Assembly (NCBI GenBank): GCA_017625275.1
Contig: JAGALI010000080.1
Coordinates: 1-14,971, forward strand
Source of the DNA: Clostridia bacterium
Lineage (GTDB): Bacteria; Bacillota; Clostridia; Oscillospirales; CAG-272
Direction: 5' to 3'
DNA length: 14,971 nucleotides
Shown here: in pieces, positions 1 to 7,592 of the stretch
How the letters are laid out: each line of letters starts with the position of its first letter
Position numbering within the stretch: position 1 is the first letter of the stretch
Position numbers and translations under genes: made by a program
The notes under the pieces: model-generated
What the model saw: the letters and a program-made list of their open reading frames with translations, nothing else
The model's database searches: none
What the model was told of the DNA's origin: nothing

Positions 1-2344
1 AGAATTCTTGAGCAAATCTCACTGTTTCCATGGCATCCTTGCAGTATTTATCTGCATTAATCATTTTGGCATATTCCTCATTCAAAACAGCTCCACCAAC
101 AACAACCTTAATACTAGAATCATATTCCTTAAGAATTTTTATTGTTTCTTCCATCGAGGGCACGGTTGTTGTCATAAGCGCAGATAAACCAACAAGCTTG
201 ATTCCTGTATCCTTTACAGTTTCAAGAACAAGCTCTGGAGCAACATTTTTGCCTAAATCATGAACCTTGTAGCCGTAATTTTGTAATATCACCTTAACAA
301 TATTTTTACCAATATCGTGAATGTCGCCCTTTACAGTAGCTATAATAAAGCCACCCTTACTAGAGCTTTCTGACGAGGGAATTTTCTCCTTTACAACCTC
401 AAAGGCAACATTTGCAGTTTCAGCACTCATTAAAAGCTGAGGCAAAAATGAGGTCCCCTTTTCATAGCTATCTCCAACTGCATCAAGAGCAGGTATTATA
501 TGCTTATTTACAATTTCAAGTGGCTCTGTGTCGATTATCAAGGATTTTGTTATCTCCTTTGCCTCTTTTTTCAGCCCCTTGATAATTGCCTTTTCAAGTG
601 TGAGCTCAGCATCAACAGGAGCTGCCACACTTGAGACAGCATTTGATGCAAATGCAATATACCTCTCGCAAACCTTATCTATCCCCAAAAGTGCATTGTA
701 CGAGTAATATACCTTCATCATCTCTGTTGAATAAGGATTCATTATTACTGCGTCAAGTCCATTTTGAAGTGCTAAGGCAAAAAATGTGGAGTTTATATAA
801 TCTCTGCTTGGCAAGCCAAAGGAAACATTGGAAATACCAAGTGAGACCTTAACCCCTAGCTTTTCTTTTATTAATTTTATTGAATCAAGAGTCACAGTTG
901 GCGCAAGAGAATCGGAGCTTACAGTTAGGCACAAAGGGTCAACAATTATATCCCTTTTGTCAATGCCGTATTTTTTCGCTTCCTCGACAATTCTTTTTGC
1001 TATTTCATATCTGCCTTGTGACGTATTTGGTATTCCGTTCTCATCAAGAGTTAAGGCAATAACTACTCCACCATATTTAGCAACTAGTGGAAGCACACTT
1101 TCCATGCTTTCTGCCTTGCCATTCACAGAATTCACAAGTGGCTTGCCATTATATATACGCATTGCCGATTCTAGTGCCACGGGGTCAGATGTGTCTATTT
1201 GAAGTGGTAAGCTTGTTACAGCTTGAAGCTCCTTGATAACATTAACAAGCATATTGCTTTCATTAATTTCTGGGAGTCCAACATTGACATCCAGCATGTC
1301 AGCACCCTTCTCCTCTTGACCTATAGCCTCGGATATTAAATATGCTATATTATTTTCTCTTAGAGCTGTCTTAAGCTTAGACTTTCCCGTCGGATTGATT
1401 CTCTCTCCTATAAGCACGCATTTTTCATCAAAGCTACACGCCTTAGAATATGACGACGCTACTGTTATGTTCTTTTTTTCTATAGGCTTTGGAGCTTTAC
1501 CATGCAATGCATTAGTAAGTGCTTTTATGTATTCAGGCGTTGTTCCACAGCAACCACCAAGGACTCTAGCGCCAGCATCGGCAATTTCAATCATATTTTC
1601 AAGAAACTCCTGTGGTGAGCTTTCAAAGCATGTCTTTCCATCATGTATGCAAGGCATACCAGCATTAGGATTTACTATTACGGGAACGCTAGCCCTCTCC
1701 ACTATTCTTGGCACAAATTCCTTTAGCTTATCAGCACCAAGCGAGCAATTAACACCAAGCGCATTAACCCCAAGTCCCTCTAACAATGCAACCATTGCAT
1801 CTATATCACAGCCCGTCATGGTTTTACCCTTTTCATCAAGAACAAATGTGGCAAAAATTGGCAAGCTAGAGCTTTCCTTAGCCGCTAAAACCGCTGCCTT
1901 TAATTCATAAGGGTCGTTCATTGTTTCGATGATTATAAGGTCTGCGCCCGCCCTTGCACCAGCCTTGACAACGCAGGAGAACGCATCTACTGCATCACAA
2001 AAATCAAGCTCTCCAAGTGGCTTCAAAAGCTTACCTGTTGGGCCTATATCAAGAGCAACATATTGTCCATCCGAAAAAATAGCCTTTTTTGCATTTTCAA
2101 CGGCCTTTTCAACAATCTTCTCATAGTTTGAGATTTTCAAGGGATTAGCACCAAAGGTATTTGTTGTTACTACATTAGCACCAGCCTCAAAATATGCGTG
2201 ATGAATAGCTGTTATTTCTTCTGGATGTGTTAAATTCCATTCCTCAGGCAAATCGCCCATTTTAAGCCCTCTCTCCTGTAAGAGAGTGCCCATTCCACCA
2301 TCGAAGAACAAATAGCCTTCCTTTAATCTTGATAAAACACTCAT
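1..2344 (-). CDS. metH: Cobalamin-dependent methionine synthase MetH, short form without activation domain; C-terminus cut by window edge
   Basis: Transfers a methyl group from methyltetrahydrofolate through cobalamin to homocysteine, making methionine in the cytoplasm. The frame is open for 781 codons from ATG at 2344. Residues about 1-295 are the homocysteine domain, with the zinc ligands Cys200 (VNCS) and Cys265-Cys266 (GGCCGTTPE). The folate domain starts near residue 310 (GERINPTG, Glu314). A helical cap domain lies at about 570-650. The cobalamin Rossmann domain follows, with the DxHxxG motif at Asp674-Ile-His676-Asp-Ile-Gly679. The text at the edge (DAMETVRFAQEF) is typical of the last helix of short MetH proteins, so probably only about 10-20 residues are missing. 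There is no fused reactivation domain; the upstream gene supplies it. The ATG overlaps the restored TAA stop of that gene in a TAATG, which implies translational coupling. Identification is very secure. Confidence 0.96.
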   Translation of the reverse strand, partial: MSVLSRLKEGYLFFDGGMGTLLQERGLKMGDLPEEWNLTHPEEITAIHHAYFEAGANVVTTNTFGANPLKISNYEKIVEKAVENAKKAIFSDGQYVALDIGPTGKLLKPLGELDFCDAVDAFSCVVKAGARAGADLIIIETMNDPYELKAAVLAAKESSSLPIFATFVLDEKGKTMTGCDIDAMVALLEGLGVNALGVNCSLGADKLKEFVPRIVERASVPVIVNPNAGMPCIHDGKTCFESSPQEFLENMIEIADAGARVLGGCCGTTPEYIKALTNALHGKAPKPIEKKNITVASSYSKACSFDEKCVLIGERINPTGKSKLKTALRENNIAYLISEAIGQEEKGADMLDVNVGLPEINESNMLVNVIKELQAVTSLPLQIDTSDPVALESAMRIYNGKPLVNSVNGKAESMESVLPLVAKYGGVVIALTLDENGIPNTSQGRYEIAKRIVEEAKKYGIDKRDIIVDPLCLTVSSDSLAPTVTLDSIKLIKEKLGVKVSLGISNVSFGLPSRDYINSTFFALALQNGLDAVIMNPYSTEMMKVYYSYNALLGIDKVCERYIAFASNAVSSVAAPVDAELTLEKAIIKGLKKEAKEITKSLIIDTEPLEIVNKHIIPALDAVGDSYEKGTSFLPQLLMSAETANVAFEVVKEKIPSSESSSKGGFIIATVKGDIHDIGKNIVKVILQNYGYKVHDLGKNVAPELVLETVKDTGIKLVGLSALMTTTVPSMEETIKILKEYDSSIKVVVGGAVLNEEYAKMINADKYCKDAMETVRFAQEF

Positions 2345-2936
2345 TACTTAATTCCTATTATGGCGGTTACCGATTTTGATGGTTGCATCAAAAGTGAATC
2401 GCCAAGTATTATTCCTATTTTTCTTTCTGCATCCAATGCATTCAATACAATTGGCTGAAATCTAAGGACAAATCTCCATATCCAGGAGAAAATCTACGAG
2501 TTGCCTTTGAATCTCCCACCAATGTATCATTAACATAATTGCAAAAGGATTCTATTAACGCTGAGCCAATCGCATGACATACGGCAGCCTTAGATTGAAT
2601 AAATCTTGAATATTTTTCAATCATTCTATCAAGCTCTATGCCAAGCGTTGCAGCAAAAACATACGCCCTTTTACAGCTTTTTAAATTAATTGTCAAGCTA
2701 TGACTTTTAACCTCTGCAAAGCCAAATTTTATAATATCATCATCTAATAGCTCTAAATCTGTTTCAAAAAACACAGCCCTTGGAGAAACCACTCGATATA
2801 CATCCTTTAAGCACTCATCAATTAAAGCGTCTGTCTCTAAGGTTGTTTTTGATGCCTTAAGATATCTTAATATTTCTTTTCTTTGAATAACTAGGTCAAG
2901 TGGATTGACCATATAGATTGTGCGAAGCTGGGTCAC
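2344..2936 (-). pseudogene. Stand-alone methionine synthase activation-domain protein, frameshifted near its C-terminus
   Basis: Family: vitamin B12-dependent methionine synthase activation domain, which binds S-adenosylmethionine and supports reductive remethylation of oxidised cobalamin on MetH. Translation from GTG at 2936 (GGAG eight bases upstream, GTGA overlap with the metF stop) gives 164 residues. They include a LGIELDRMIEKYS segment near 98-110, a HAIGSALIES segment and the signature RRFSPGYGD at 147-155. The frame then stops at 2442 after LDFSQLY. The -1 frame continues as QPIVLNALDAERKIGI and then LMQPSKSVTAIIGIK, the expected family C-terminus, and ends with TAA at 2344-2346, overlapping the metH ATG. 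One missing T in the TTT run at 2458-2460 (AAA on the plus strand) explains this: GATTTTCAG would read D-F-Q-P. The restored protein has about 197 residues. I see no classical slippery heptamer, so a base deletion or sequence error is more likely than programmed frameshifting. Confidence 0.88.
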
Positions 2937-3799
2937 TTTAGTATCTCCGATATATTTTCTTGAATTTTTGCCGCAATATGAGGCTTGTTCATCGAATAAA
3001 CATGAACAGCATTTATTCCATTTGCAAAGAGGTCTATAATTTGCTCTGTTGCATATGCGACGCCTGCCTGTGCCATAACCTCTGGATTATATCCAAATCT
3101 GTCAACTATTGTCTTAAAGCGTTGTGGCAAATATGTACCAGATAATGACATAATTCGTTTGATTTGATTAGCATTTGTAACAGGCATAATTCCTGCAACA
3201 ATAGGAACTGTTATTCCTGCTTCTCTAATTTTGTATAGATAATTATAAAGAATATTGTTGTCAAAAAACATTTGAGTTGTCAAAAACTCGCAGCCTGCAT
3301 CAACCTTTGCCTTTAGATTTTCTATATCATCCTGCTGACTTGCAGATTCAGGGTGAATTTCCGGATAACAAGCGCCTCCTATACAAAAATCTCCAAAGCG
3401 CTTTATATCCTCAACAAGCTCGCTCGCATATTTATAATCAAACTTTATTTTATCCTTGTTTTCAGGTGTTATATCGCCTCGTAAAGCCAAAATATTCTCT
3501 ATTCCAGCTTCCTTTAGCTTCATTAGACGAGATTGTATATCCTCTTTAGTAGAATTAATACAGGTAAGATGAGCAAGAGATTCTACTCCGAAGCTTTTTT
3601 TAATATCCTCTGCCAACGCGACTGTGTACTCGCTTGTTCCTCCACCGGCGCCATATGTAACGCTCATAAACGAAGGCTTTAAGGATGCTATTTTTTCTGT
3701 GGCGTCCTTTACTGTTTCAAAGCTATCGCTGGTTTTTGGTGGAAAAACCTCAAACGAAAGTGACGGCTTATCTGCTTTTATTATGTCAATTATTTTCAT
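2933..3799 (-). CDS. metF: 5,10-methylenetetrahydrofolate reductase MetF
   Basis: Flavoprotein that reduces 5,10-methylene-THF to 5-methyl-THF, the methyl donor used by the MetH encoded two genes downstream. It has 288 residues, close to the usual 290-300. The N-terminus carries SFEVFPPK, with the catalytic-type Glu17. VTYGAGGGTSEYT lies at 48-59, and LALRGD at 104-109, where Asp109 matches the conserved flavin-interacting aspartate. A GGACYPEIHPES segment follows. The ATG at 3799 is preceded by AGGGG at good spacing. The TGA stop overlaps the GTG start of the MetH activator by four bases. It is the first gene of the operon, expressed from the promoter at 3833-3861. In acetogens a related MetF works in the Wood-Ljungdahl pathway with MetV/RnfC2; here the metH linkage points to methionine synthesis. 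Confidence 0.95.
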   Translation of the reverse strand: MKIIDIIKADKPSLSFEVFPPKTSDSFETVKDATEKIASLKPSFMSVTYGAGGGTSEYTVALAEDIKKSFGVESLAHLTCINSTKEDIQSRLMKLKEAGIENILALRGDITPENKDKIKFDYKYASELVEDIKRFGDFCIGGACYPEIHPESASQQDDIENLKAKVDAGCEFLTTQMFFDNNILYNYLYKIREAGITVPIVAGIMPVTNANQIKRIMSLSGTYLPQRFKTIVDRFGYNPEVMAQAGVAYATEQIIDLFANGINAVHVYSMNKPHIAAKIQENISEILK

Positions 3800-3809
3800 T
3801 TTTTGCCCC

Positions 3810-3827
3810 TAATAAAACGTTTTATTA
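3810..3827. promoter_or_regulatory. 18-bp perfect palindrome at the predicted metF transcription start (candidate operator)
   Basis: TAATAAAACGTTTTATTA reads the same on both strands, centred on the CG at 3818-3819. It starts at the predicted +1 (about 3826) of the metF promoter and lies just upstream of the Shine-Dalgarno site, so a bound protein would block initiation or clearance. The central CG with flanking A/T arms resembles operators of LacI-family regulators, but the regulator is unknown. The function is inferred; the palindrome itself is seen directly. Confidence 0.5.
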
Positions 3828-3832
3828 AGTTC

Positions 3833-3861
3833 ATTTTATCATTATATGATAAGCAATTCAA
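3833..3861 (-). promoter_or_regulatory. Promoter of the metF-activator-metH operon
   Basis: On the minus strand, TTGAAT (3861-3856) and TAAAAT (3838-3833) are separated by exactly 17 bases. The predicted start is near 3826, leaving a leader of only about 27 bases. That is too short for an S-box, T-box or cobalamin riboswitch. The promoter lies directly beyond the adhE terminator. Confidence 0.65.
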
Positions 3862-3870
3862 TAGAATTTT

Positions 3871-3900
3871 TGAAAAAACCGACAAAAATCGGTTTTTTCA
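3871..3900 (-). terminator. Rho-independent terminator of adhE
   Basis: A perfect 12-bp stem (TGAAAAAACCGA with TCGGTTTTTTCA) encloses a 6-base loop. It lies 18 bases beyond the adhE TAA on the minus strand, and the stem itself supplies a run of six T. It separates adhE from the metF promoter. Confidence 0.8.
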
Positions 3901-3918
3901 AAATCATATTTATTCCAA

Positions 3919-5451
3919 TTAAACAGGTTCATCTTTCCCATAATAAGCATTAAGATACATAGCTCTAATCTCGCTAATTAAGGGGTATCGTGGATTTGCT
4001 CCTGTGCACTGGTCGTCAAACGCCTCAATTGACATTTTATCAAGAGTAGATAAAAAGGTGCTTTCGTCAATGCCGTATTCCTTTATTGAGGCTTTTATTC
4101 CAATCTTAAATTTAAGCTCTCTAATAGCTTTTATAAGCGCCTCCAGCTTTTCCACCTGCGTTTTTCCTGCAAGTCCTAGATAATCTGCAATTTCTGCATA
4201 CTTTTCAAGAGACATCGGATGGTCATACTGTGAGAAGGTTCCCATTATAGTCGGTGCTTCATTAGCATTAAATCTAATAACCTGCTCTATCAAAAGTGCG
4301 TTGGCTATGCCATGTGGCAGATGATGAAAGGAGCCTAGCTTATGCGCCATGGAGTGGCAAATCCCCAGGAAAGCATTCGCAAAGGCTATTCCTGCAAGAG
4401 CTGCTGAATTTGCCATCTTTTCTCTTGCCTCAATATCATTTCCATTTTCATATGCCCTTGGCAAATATTTAAAAATCATTTCTATTGATTTTAACGCCAT
4501 TGAATCCGTAAAATCGCTGGACATTATCGACACATATGCTTCTAAGGCGTGAGTCAAGGCATCAATTCCCGATGCTGATGTTAAGCTTTTTGGCGCACTC
4601 ATATGAAGGTCAACATCTATTATAGCCACATTTGGCAGCAGCTCATAATCGGCAAGGGGGTATTTTATTCCCGTTTTTTCATCTGTAATGACTGCAAATG
4701 GCGTCACCTCGCTACCTGTTCCAGATGATGTTGGAATGGCGACAAGGCTCGCCTTTTTTCCCATTTTAGGAAAGGAATATATTCGTTTCCTTATATCTGA
4801 AAATCTAAGAGACATACTCTCAAAGCTCTCATATGGATGCTCGTAGAGCATCCACATAATTTTTGCAGCATCCATTGCAGAGCCACCACCAAATGCAATA
4901 ATAACATCTGGTGAAAAGCCCTTCATTTGCTCTGCTCCATTCCTTGCGCACTCTAATGTTGGATCTGGCTCAACGCCACTAAACACTGAATACTGAATGC
5001 CCATAGAGGAAAGCTTTTCTATAATCGGATTCACATATCCATTTTCAAACAGAAAGGTATCCGTCACTATAAAAGCGCGTTTTTTCTCCATTTCATCTTT
5101 AATAGCTTCTAATGCGTATGGCAACGAGCCTCTTTTGAAATATATGCTTTCAGGAGCTTTTAGCCAAAGCATATTTTCTCTTCTCATCGCAACAATTTTT
5201 ATATTCAAAAGATGCTTCGACCCTACATTTTCGGAAATTGAATTTCCACCCCAAGAGCCACAGCCAAGGGTAAATGACGGTGGCAGGCTGAAATTATAAA
5301 CATCTCCCACGCCGCCTTGTGAGGATGGGGTATTAATTAGTGCCCTACAGGTCTTCATTCTGTGCTTAAATTTATTAATTTTTTCAGTCTCGCTAATCTC
5401 GTTCAGATAAACAGATGAGGTGTGTCCAAGTCCCCCTATTTCTATAAGCTT
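3919..5451 (-). CDS. adhE: AdhE C-terminal half: linker plus iron-dependent alcohol dehydrogenase domain (downstream of the TAG)
   Basis: Open from codon 360 to the TAA at 3919; the first ATG is at 5358. The text begins with the end of the aldehyde dehydrogenase domain (GGLGHTS, INTPSSQGGVGD, GCGSWGGNSISENVG). It then enters the Fe-ADH domain, with the nucleotide site GGGSAMDAAK and the iron ligands Asp656 and His660 (DALTHALEAY) and His725 and His739 (GICHSMAHK, LPHGIANA), numbered on the full frame. It ends with DDQCTGANPRYPLISE, typical of AdhE. No Shine-Dalgarno site precedes the ATG at 5358, which lies inside a conserved domain, so independent translation is unlikely. The domain residues are all preserved, so the break must be recent or artefactual. 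Confidence 0.88.
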   Translation of the reverse strand, partial: KLIEIGGLGHTSSVYLNEISETEKINKFKHRMKTCRALINTPSSQGGVGDVYNFSLPPSFTLGCGSWGGNSISENVGSKHLLNIKIVAMRRENMLWLKAPESIYFKRGSLPYALEAIKDEMEKKRAFIVTDTFLFENGYVNPIIEKLSSMGIQYSVFSGVEPDPTLECARNGAEQMKGFSPDVIIAFGGGSAMDAAKIMWMLYEHPYESFESMSLRFSDIRKRIYSFPKMGKKASLVAIPTSSGTGSEVTPFAVITDEKTGIKYPLADYELLPNVAIIDVDLHMSAPKSLTSASGIDALTHALEAYVSIMSSDFTDSMALKSIEMIFKYLPRAYENGNDIEAREKMANSAALAGIAFANAFLGICHSMAHKLGSFHHLPHGIANALLIEQVIRFNANEAPTIMGTFSQYDHPMSLEKYAEIADYLGLAGKTQVEKLEALIKAIRELKFKIGIKASIKEYGIDESTFLSTLDKMSIEAFDDQCTGANPRYPLISEIRAMYLNAYYGKDEPV

Positions 5452-6528
5452 CTACGCTATATCAAGCGCGTCATCAAATGAATTAGCCCTATACATAGCC
5501 AAGATAGGAGAAAGCTTTTCGTGGGCAAGCGCCTCGCATATATCTGCATTTTCCACCTCTCCAATTAAAAGCTTAACTCCTTTATTAATGCTAATTCCTG
5601 CCATTTGTGCTATTTTTGATGCACTTTGACCAACAATTTTAGAGTTTAAGGAGCCATTTACTAATATAATGCCTCTTAGCCTTTCCAGCTCATCATCAGC
5701 AAGAAAATGACAGCCACGCTTAATAAACTCATTTTTGACCTCATCATATATGCTATCAAGCACAATTACAGCCTGTTCAGATGCACAAATCATTCCATTG
5801 TCAAATGATTTAGAATGAATTATAGAGTTCACTGCCATAAGAATATTTGCACTGTCATCAATTATCGCTGGCGTGTTTCCAGCTCCAACCCCTATTGCCG
5901 GTCTACCACTTGAATATGCAGCCTTTACCAAATCAGGGCCACCTGTGGCTAAAATTATATCAGAAGAGCTCATAAGATGTCTTGTGATATCTAAGCTTGG
6001 TTTATCTATCCAGGCTATTATATCCTCTGGAGCACCTGCCTCTATTGCTGCCTCAAGCATAATTCTAGCTGTTTCACTTGTACAATCCTTTGCCCGTGGA
6101 TGGGGGCTGATTATAATACCATTTCTGGTTTTCAATGCAAGAAGAATTTTAAATATAGTAGTTGAGGTCGGATTGGTGGTAGGAATTACAGCACCTATTA
6201 CGCCTATAGGACACGCTATCTTCTGTATTCCACTTGAGTTATCCTCATATATTACTCCACAGGTTTTTTCATTTTTATATTTGTTGTATATATATTCACA
6301 CGCTAAGTGATTTTTAACCACCTTATCCTCTACAACACCCATTTTTGTCTCATCGACGGCCATTTGCGCGAGTCTTATTCTCGCCTTGTTTGCTGAAATG
6401 GCTGCTGCCTTAAATATTTCATCAACCTGCTTCTGCGAATATTTAGAAAATTTTTCCTGAGCCTCCCTCACTCTTTTTAATATAATCTCCAAATCCTCGG
6501 AGCTTTCGATTATTTTATATTTTTTCAT
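5452..6528 (-). CDS. adhE: AdhE N-terminal half: CoA-acylating acetaldehyde dehydrogenase domain (ends at the TAG)
   Basis: This part is translated as 358 residues up to the premature TAG. It carries the conserved N-terminus of AdhE (GMGVVEDKV-like TKMGVVEDKVVKNH at about 61-74). The PTTNPTSTT motif lies at 116-124, the nucleotide-binding GVGAGNTP at 213-220, and the catalytic cysteine at Cys248 in FDNGMICASEQ. It lacks the last roughly 80 residues of the aldehyde dehydrogenase region, including the GGLGHTS strand and the TPSSQGG and GCGSWGGNS segments. As a truncated product it would probably be unstable or inactive. A stand-alone acetaldehyde dehydrogenase would be longer (about 450-500 residues), so this is a fragment and not a separate gene. 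Confidence 0.85.
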   Translation of the reverse strand: MKKYKIIESSEDLEIILKRVREAQEKFSKYSQKQVDEIFKAAAISANKARIRLAQMAVDETKMGVVEDKVVKNHLACEYIYNKYKNEKTCGVIYEDNSSGIQKIACPIGVIGAVIPTTNPTSTTIFKILLALKTRNGIIISPHPRAKDCTSETARIMLEAAIEAGAPEDIIAWIDKPSLDITRHLMSSSDIILATGGPDLVKAAYSSGRPAIGVGAGNTPAIIDDSANILMAVNSIIHSKSFDNGMICASEQAVIVLDSIYDEVKNEFIKRGCHFLADDELERLRGIILVNGSLNSKIVGQSASKIAQMAGISINKGVKLLIGEVENADICEALAHEKLSPILAMYRANSFDDALDIA

Positions 6529-6548
6529 AGGTATATTCCTCATAAAAA

Positions 6549-6615
6549 TTGCTTTTTCTACTATCTTATTAAAAATATTTTATAATGTGATTTAAGTTAG
6601 TATTTGAAAAAGCAA
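6549..6615. repeat. 10-bp perfect inverted repeat in the adhE upstream region
   Basis: TTGCTTTTTC at 6549-6558 and GAAAAAGCAA at 6606-6615 are perfect reverse complements, separated by 47 AT-rich bases. The pair sits between the sufB terminator and the adhE start, about 20 bases upstream of the ATG. If transcription starts upstream of 6615 the arms could pair in the leader RNA; otherwise they could be two protein half-sites. I found no convincing -35/-10 pair here; a TATAAA-like -10 lies inside the spacer. No Rex-type TTGTGA-N6-TCACAA site is seen. Confidence 0.35.
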
Positions 6616-6629
6616 CAGAAAAATATACA

Positions 6630-6659
6630 AAAAAGCCCAACTTATTAGTTAGGCTTTTT
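6630..6659 (-). terminator. Rho-independent terminator of the sufC-sufB operon
   Basis: A 13-bp stem with one G-U wobble (AAAAAGCCTAACT with AGTTGGGCTTTTT on the minus strand) encloses the 4-base loop AATA and ends in a T run. It begins five bases after the sufB TAA at 6665. On the plus strand the same hairpin also ends in five T. Confidence 0.85.
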
Positions 6660-6664
6660 ATTAA

Positions 6665-7582
6665 TTATTTAAGAAATCCACTTACGATTTGCTCCTCAGC
6701 CTCTTGCTCTGTAAGGCCTAAAGTCATAAGCTTAATGATTTGCTCTCCTGCGATTTTTCCAATTGCTGCCTCATGAATAAGAGCAGCATCAATGTGATTA
6801 GCAGTAATTTCAGGAATTGCCACAACCTTTGCATCGTCCATAATAATTGCGTCGCACTCGGTGTGTCCTGTACACTTGTTATTTCCGTTTATAACAGACC
6901 TAAATACCTGCCTTTAGCTTTCCTTAGCAACTGAACGAGAAATTACATTTGCACCTGAATTTTCGCCGTTTAAATCGACTGTAAAGTCGGTTTCAGCAAT
7001 CTGTGAGCCGTGAGTCATAAGCTTTTCTCTAATTACAAGCTTAGCACCCTCTGCGAGTGTTGCATTAGTTACACGCTTTGTAGAATCAATTCCCTTTATT
7101 TGGGCTGTTTCCATTTCAAGGTAACCATTTTCTGCTATTTCAATCACAGTAGTTGGATTCATAACATTTTCGCCGTTACCATCACCCTCTCCATAATGAC
7201 GCTCAACATACTTAATCCTTGCGTTCTTTCCTACATGGAAGGTATGAATTCCATCATGCTCGGATTTTTGGTCTCCACAGTTATGAATGCCACAACCAGC
7301 AATAATTGTTACATCTGCTCCCTCGCCTATATAAAAATCATTATAAACTAGGTCACTTAGTCCACTTTGGCTGATAATTACAGGAATATGAACACTTTCG
7401 TTTTTTGTTCCTGGCTTTATTATAATATCGATTCCGTTTTTGTCGGTTTTTGTAACAATGTCTATGTTTGCTGTTGTATTTCTGCCACCAAGAGCTCCGT
7501 TTGCTCTTATATTATAAGCCCCCTCTGGAGTTTTATGAAGGTCAGCTATTTTTTCTAATAGATTTTTTTGAATGTTATCCAT
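6665..7582 (-). pseudogene. sufB: SufB/SufD-family Fe-S cluster assembly scaffold (short, SMS-type), interrupted by one in-frame TAA
   Basis: Scaffold partner of the SufC ATPase in Fe-S cluster assembly. Read as one frame it spans 305 codon positions, much shorter than E. coli SufB (about 495) or SufD (about 420) but right for the minimal SufBC-type systems of anaerobes. It has the beta-helix core (ADVTIIAGCGIHNCG at about 89-103, ISRSVAK at 214-220) and the C-terminal hallmarks NGNNKCTGHTECDAIIMDD (Cys237, Cys243) and HEAAIGKI. A TAA at 6914-6916 (codon 223) interrupts SRSVAKES / RQVFRSV, exactly where homologues have one ordinary residue, and the frame is unchanged after it. TCA (Ser) to TAA would be one substitution. 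The ATG at 7582 has a strong AAGGAGG that overlaps the sufC stop. The N-terminal 222 residues alone would lack the conserved C-terminal core. Confidence 0.9.
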
Positions 7583-7592
7583 AGCGTCCTCC

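Larger units (their letters stand above)
3919..6528 (-). pseudogene. adhE: Bifunctional aldehyde-alcohol dehydrogenase AdhE, interrupted by one in-frame TAG
   Basis: AdhE reduces acetyl-CoA to acetaldehyde and then to ethanol with two NADH, and forms spirosomes in the cytoplasm. Read as one frame, the gene has 869 codon positions, normal for AdhE (E. coli has 891). The start is the ATG at 6528 (MKKYKII), because GAGG lies nine bases upstream; the ATG at 6543 has no such site. The only defect is TAG at 5452-5454 (codon 359), between DALDIA and KLIEIGGLGHTS, just before the linker. Related AdhE proteins have one ordinary residue there, often Glu, so a single substitution such as GAG to TAG explains it. 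No base is gained or lost: both halves are in the same frame, and KLIEIGG continues directly after the stop. A terminator follows at 3871-3900. The two halves are described separately. Confidence 0.93.

Noticed and set aside
1395..1910. Open frame of about 170 codons on the plus strand inside metH
   Set aside because: It lies antisense to well-conserved metH domains, has no ribosome site and no recognisable protein character; it is a shadow of the codon pattern.
2442..2470. Programmed -1 ribosomal frameshift in the MetH activator
   Set aside because: The site lacks an X-XXY-YYZ slippery heptamer, and I see no obvious downstream pseudoknot; a missing T in a short run is simpler.
3800..3870. 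S-box, T-box or cobalamin riboswitch upstream of the methionine operon
   Set aside because: The predicted leader is about 27 bases and the full gap has only the promoter, the palindrome and the adhE terminator.
3919..5358. A separate 479-residue alcohol dehydrogenase gene starting at 5358
   Set aside because: Its start lies inside the conserved AdhE linker (HRMKTCRALINTP), has no Shine-Dalgarno site, and the upstream codons back to the TAG are also AdhE sequence in the same frame.
5452..6916. Stop-codon reassignment as the cause of both in-frame stops
   Set aside because: One stop is TAG and the other TAA, and TAA is the normal terminator of most genes here; a single recoding cannot explain both. 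TAG recoding alone stays formally open.
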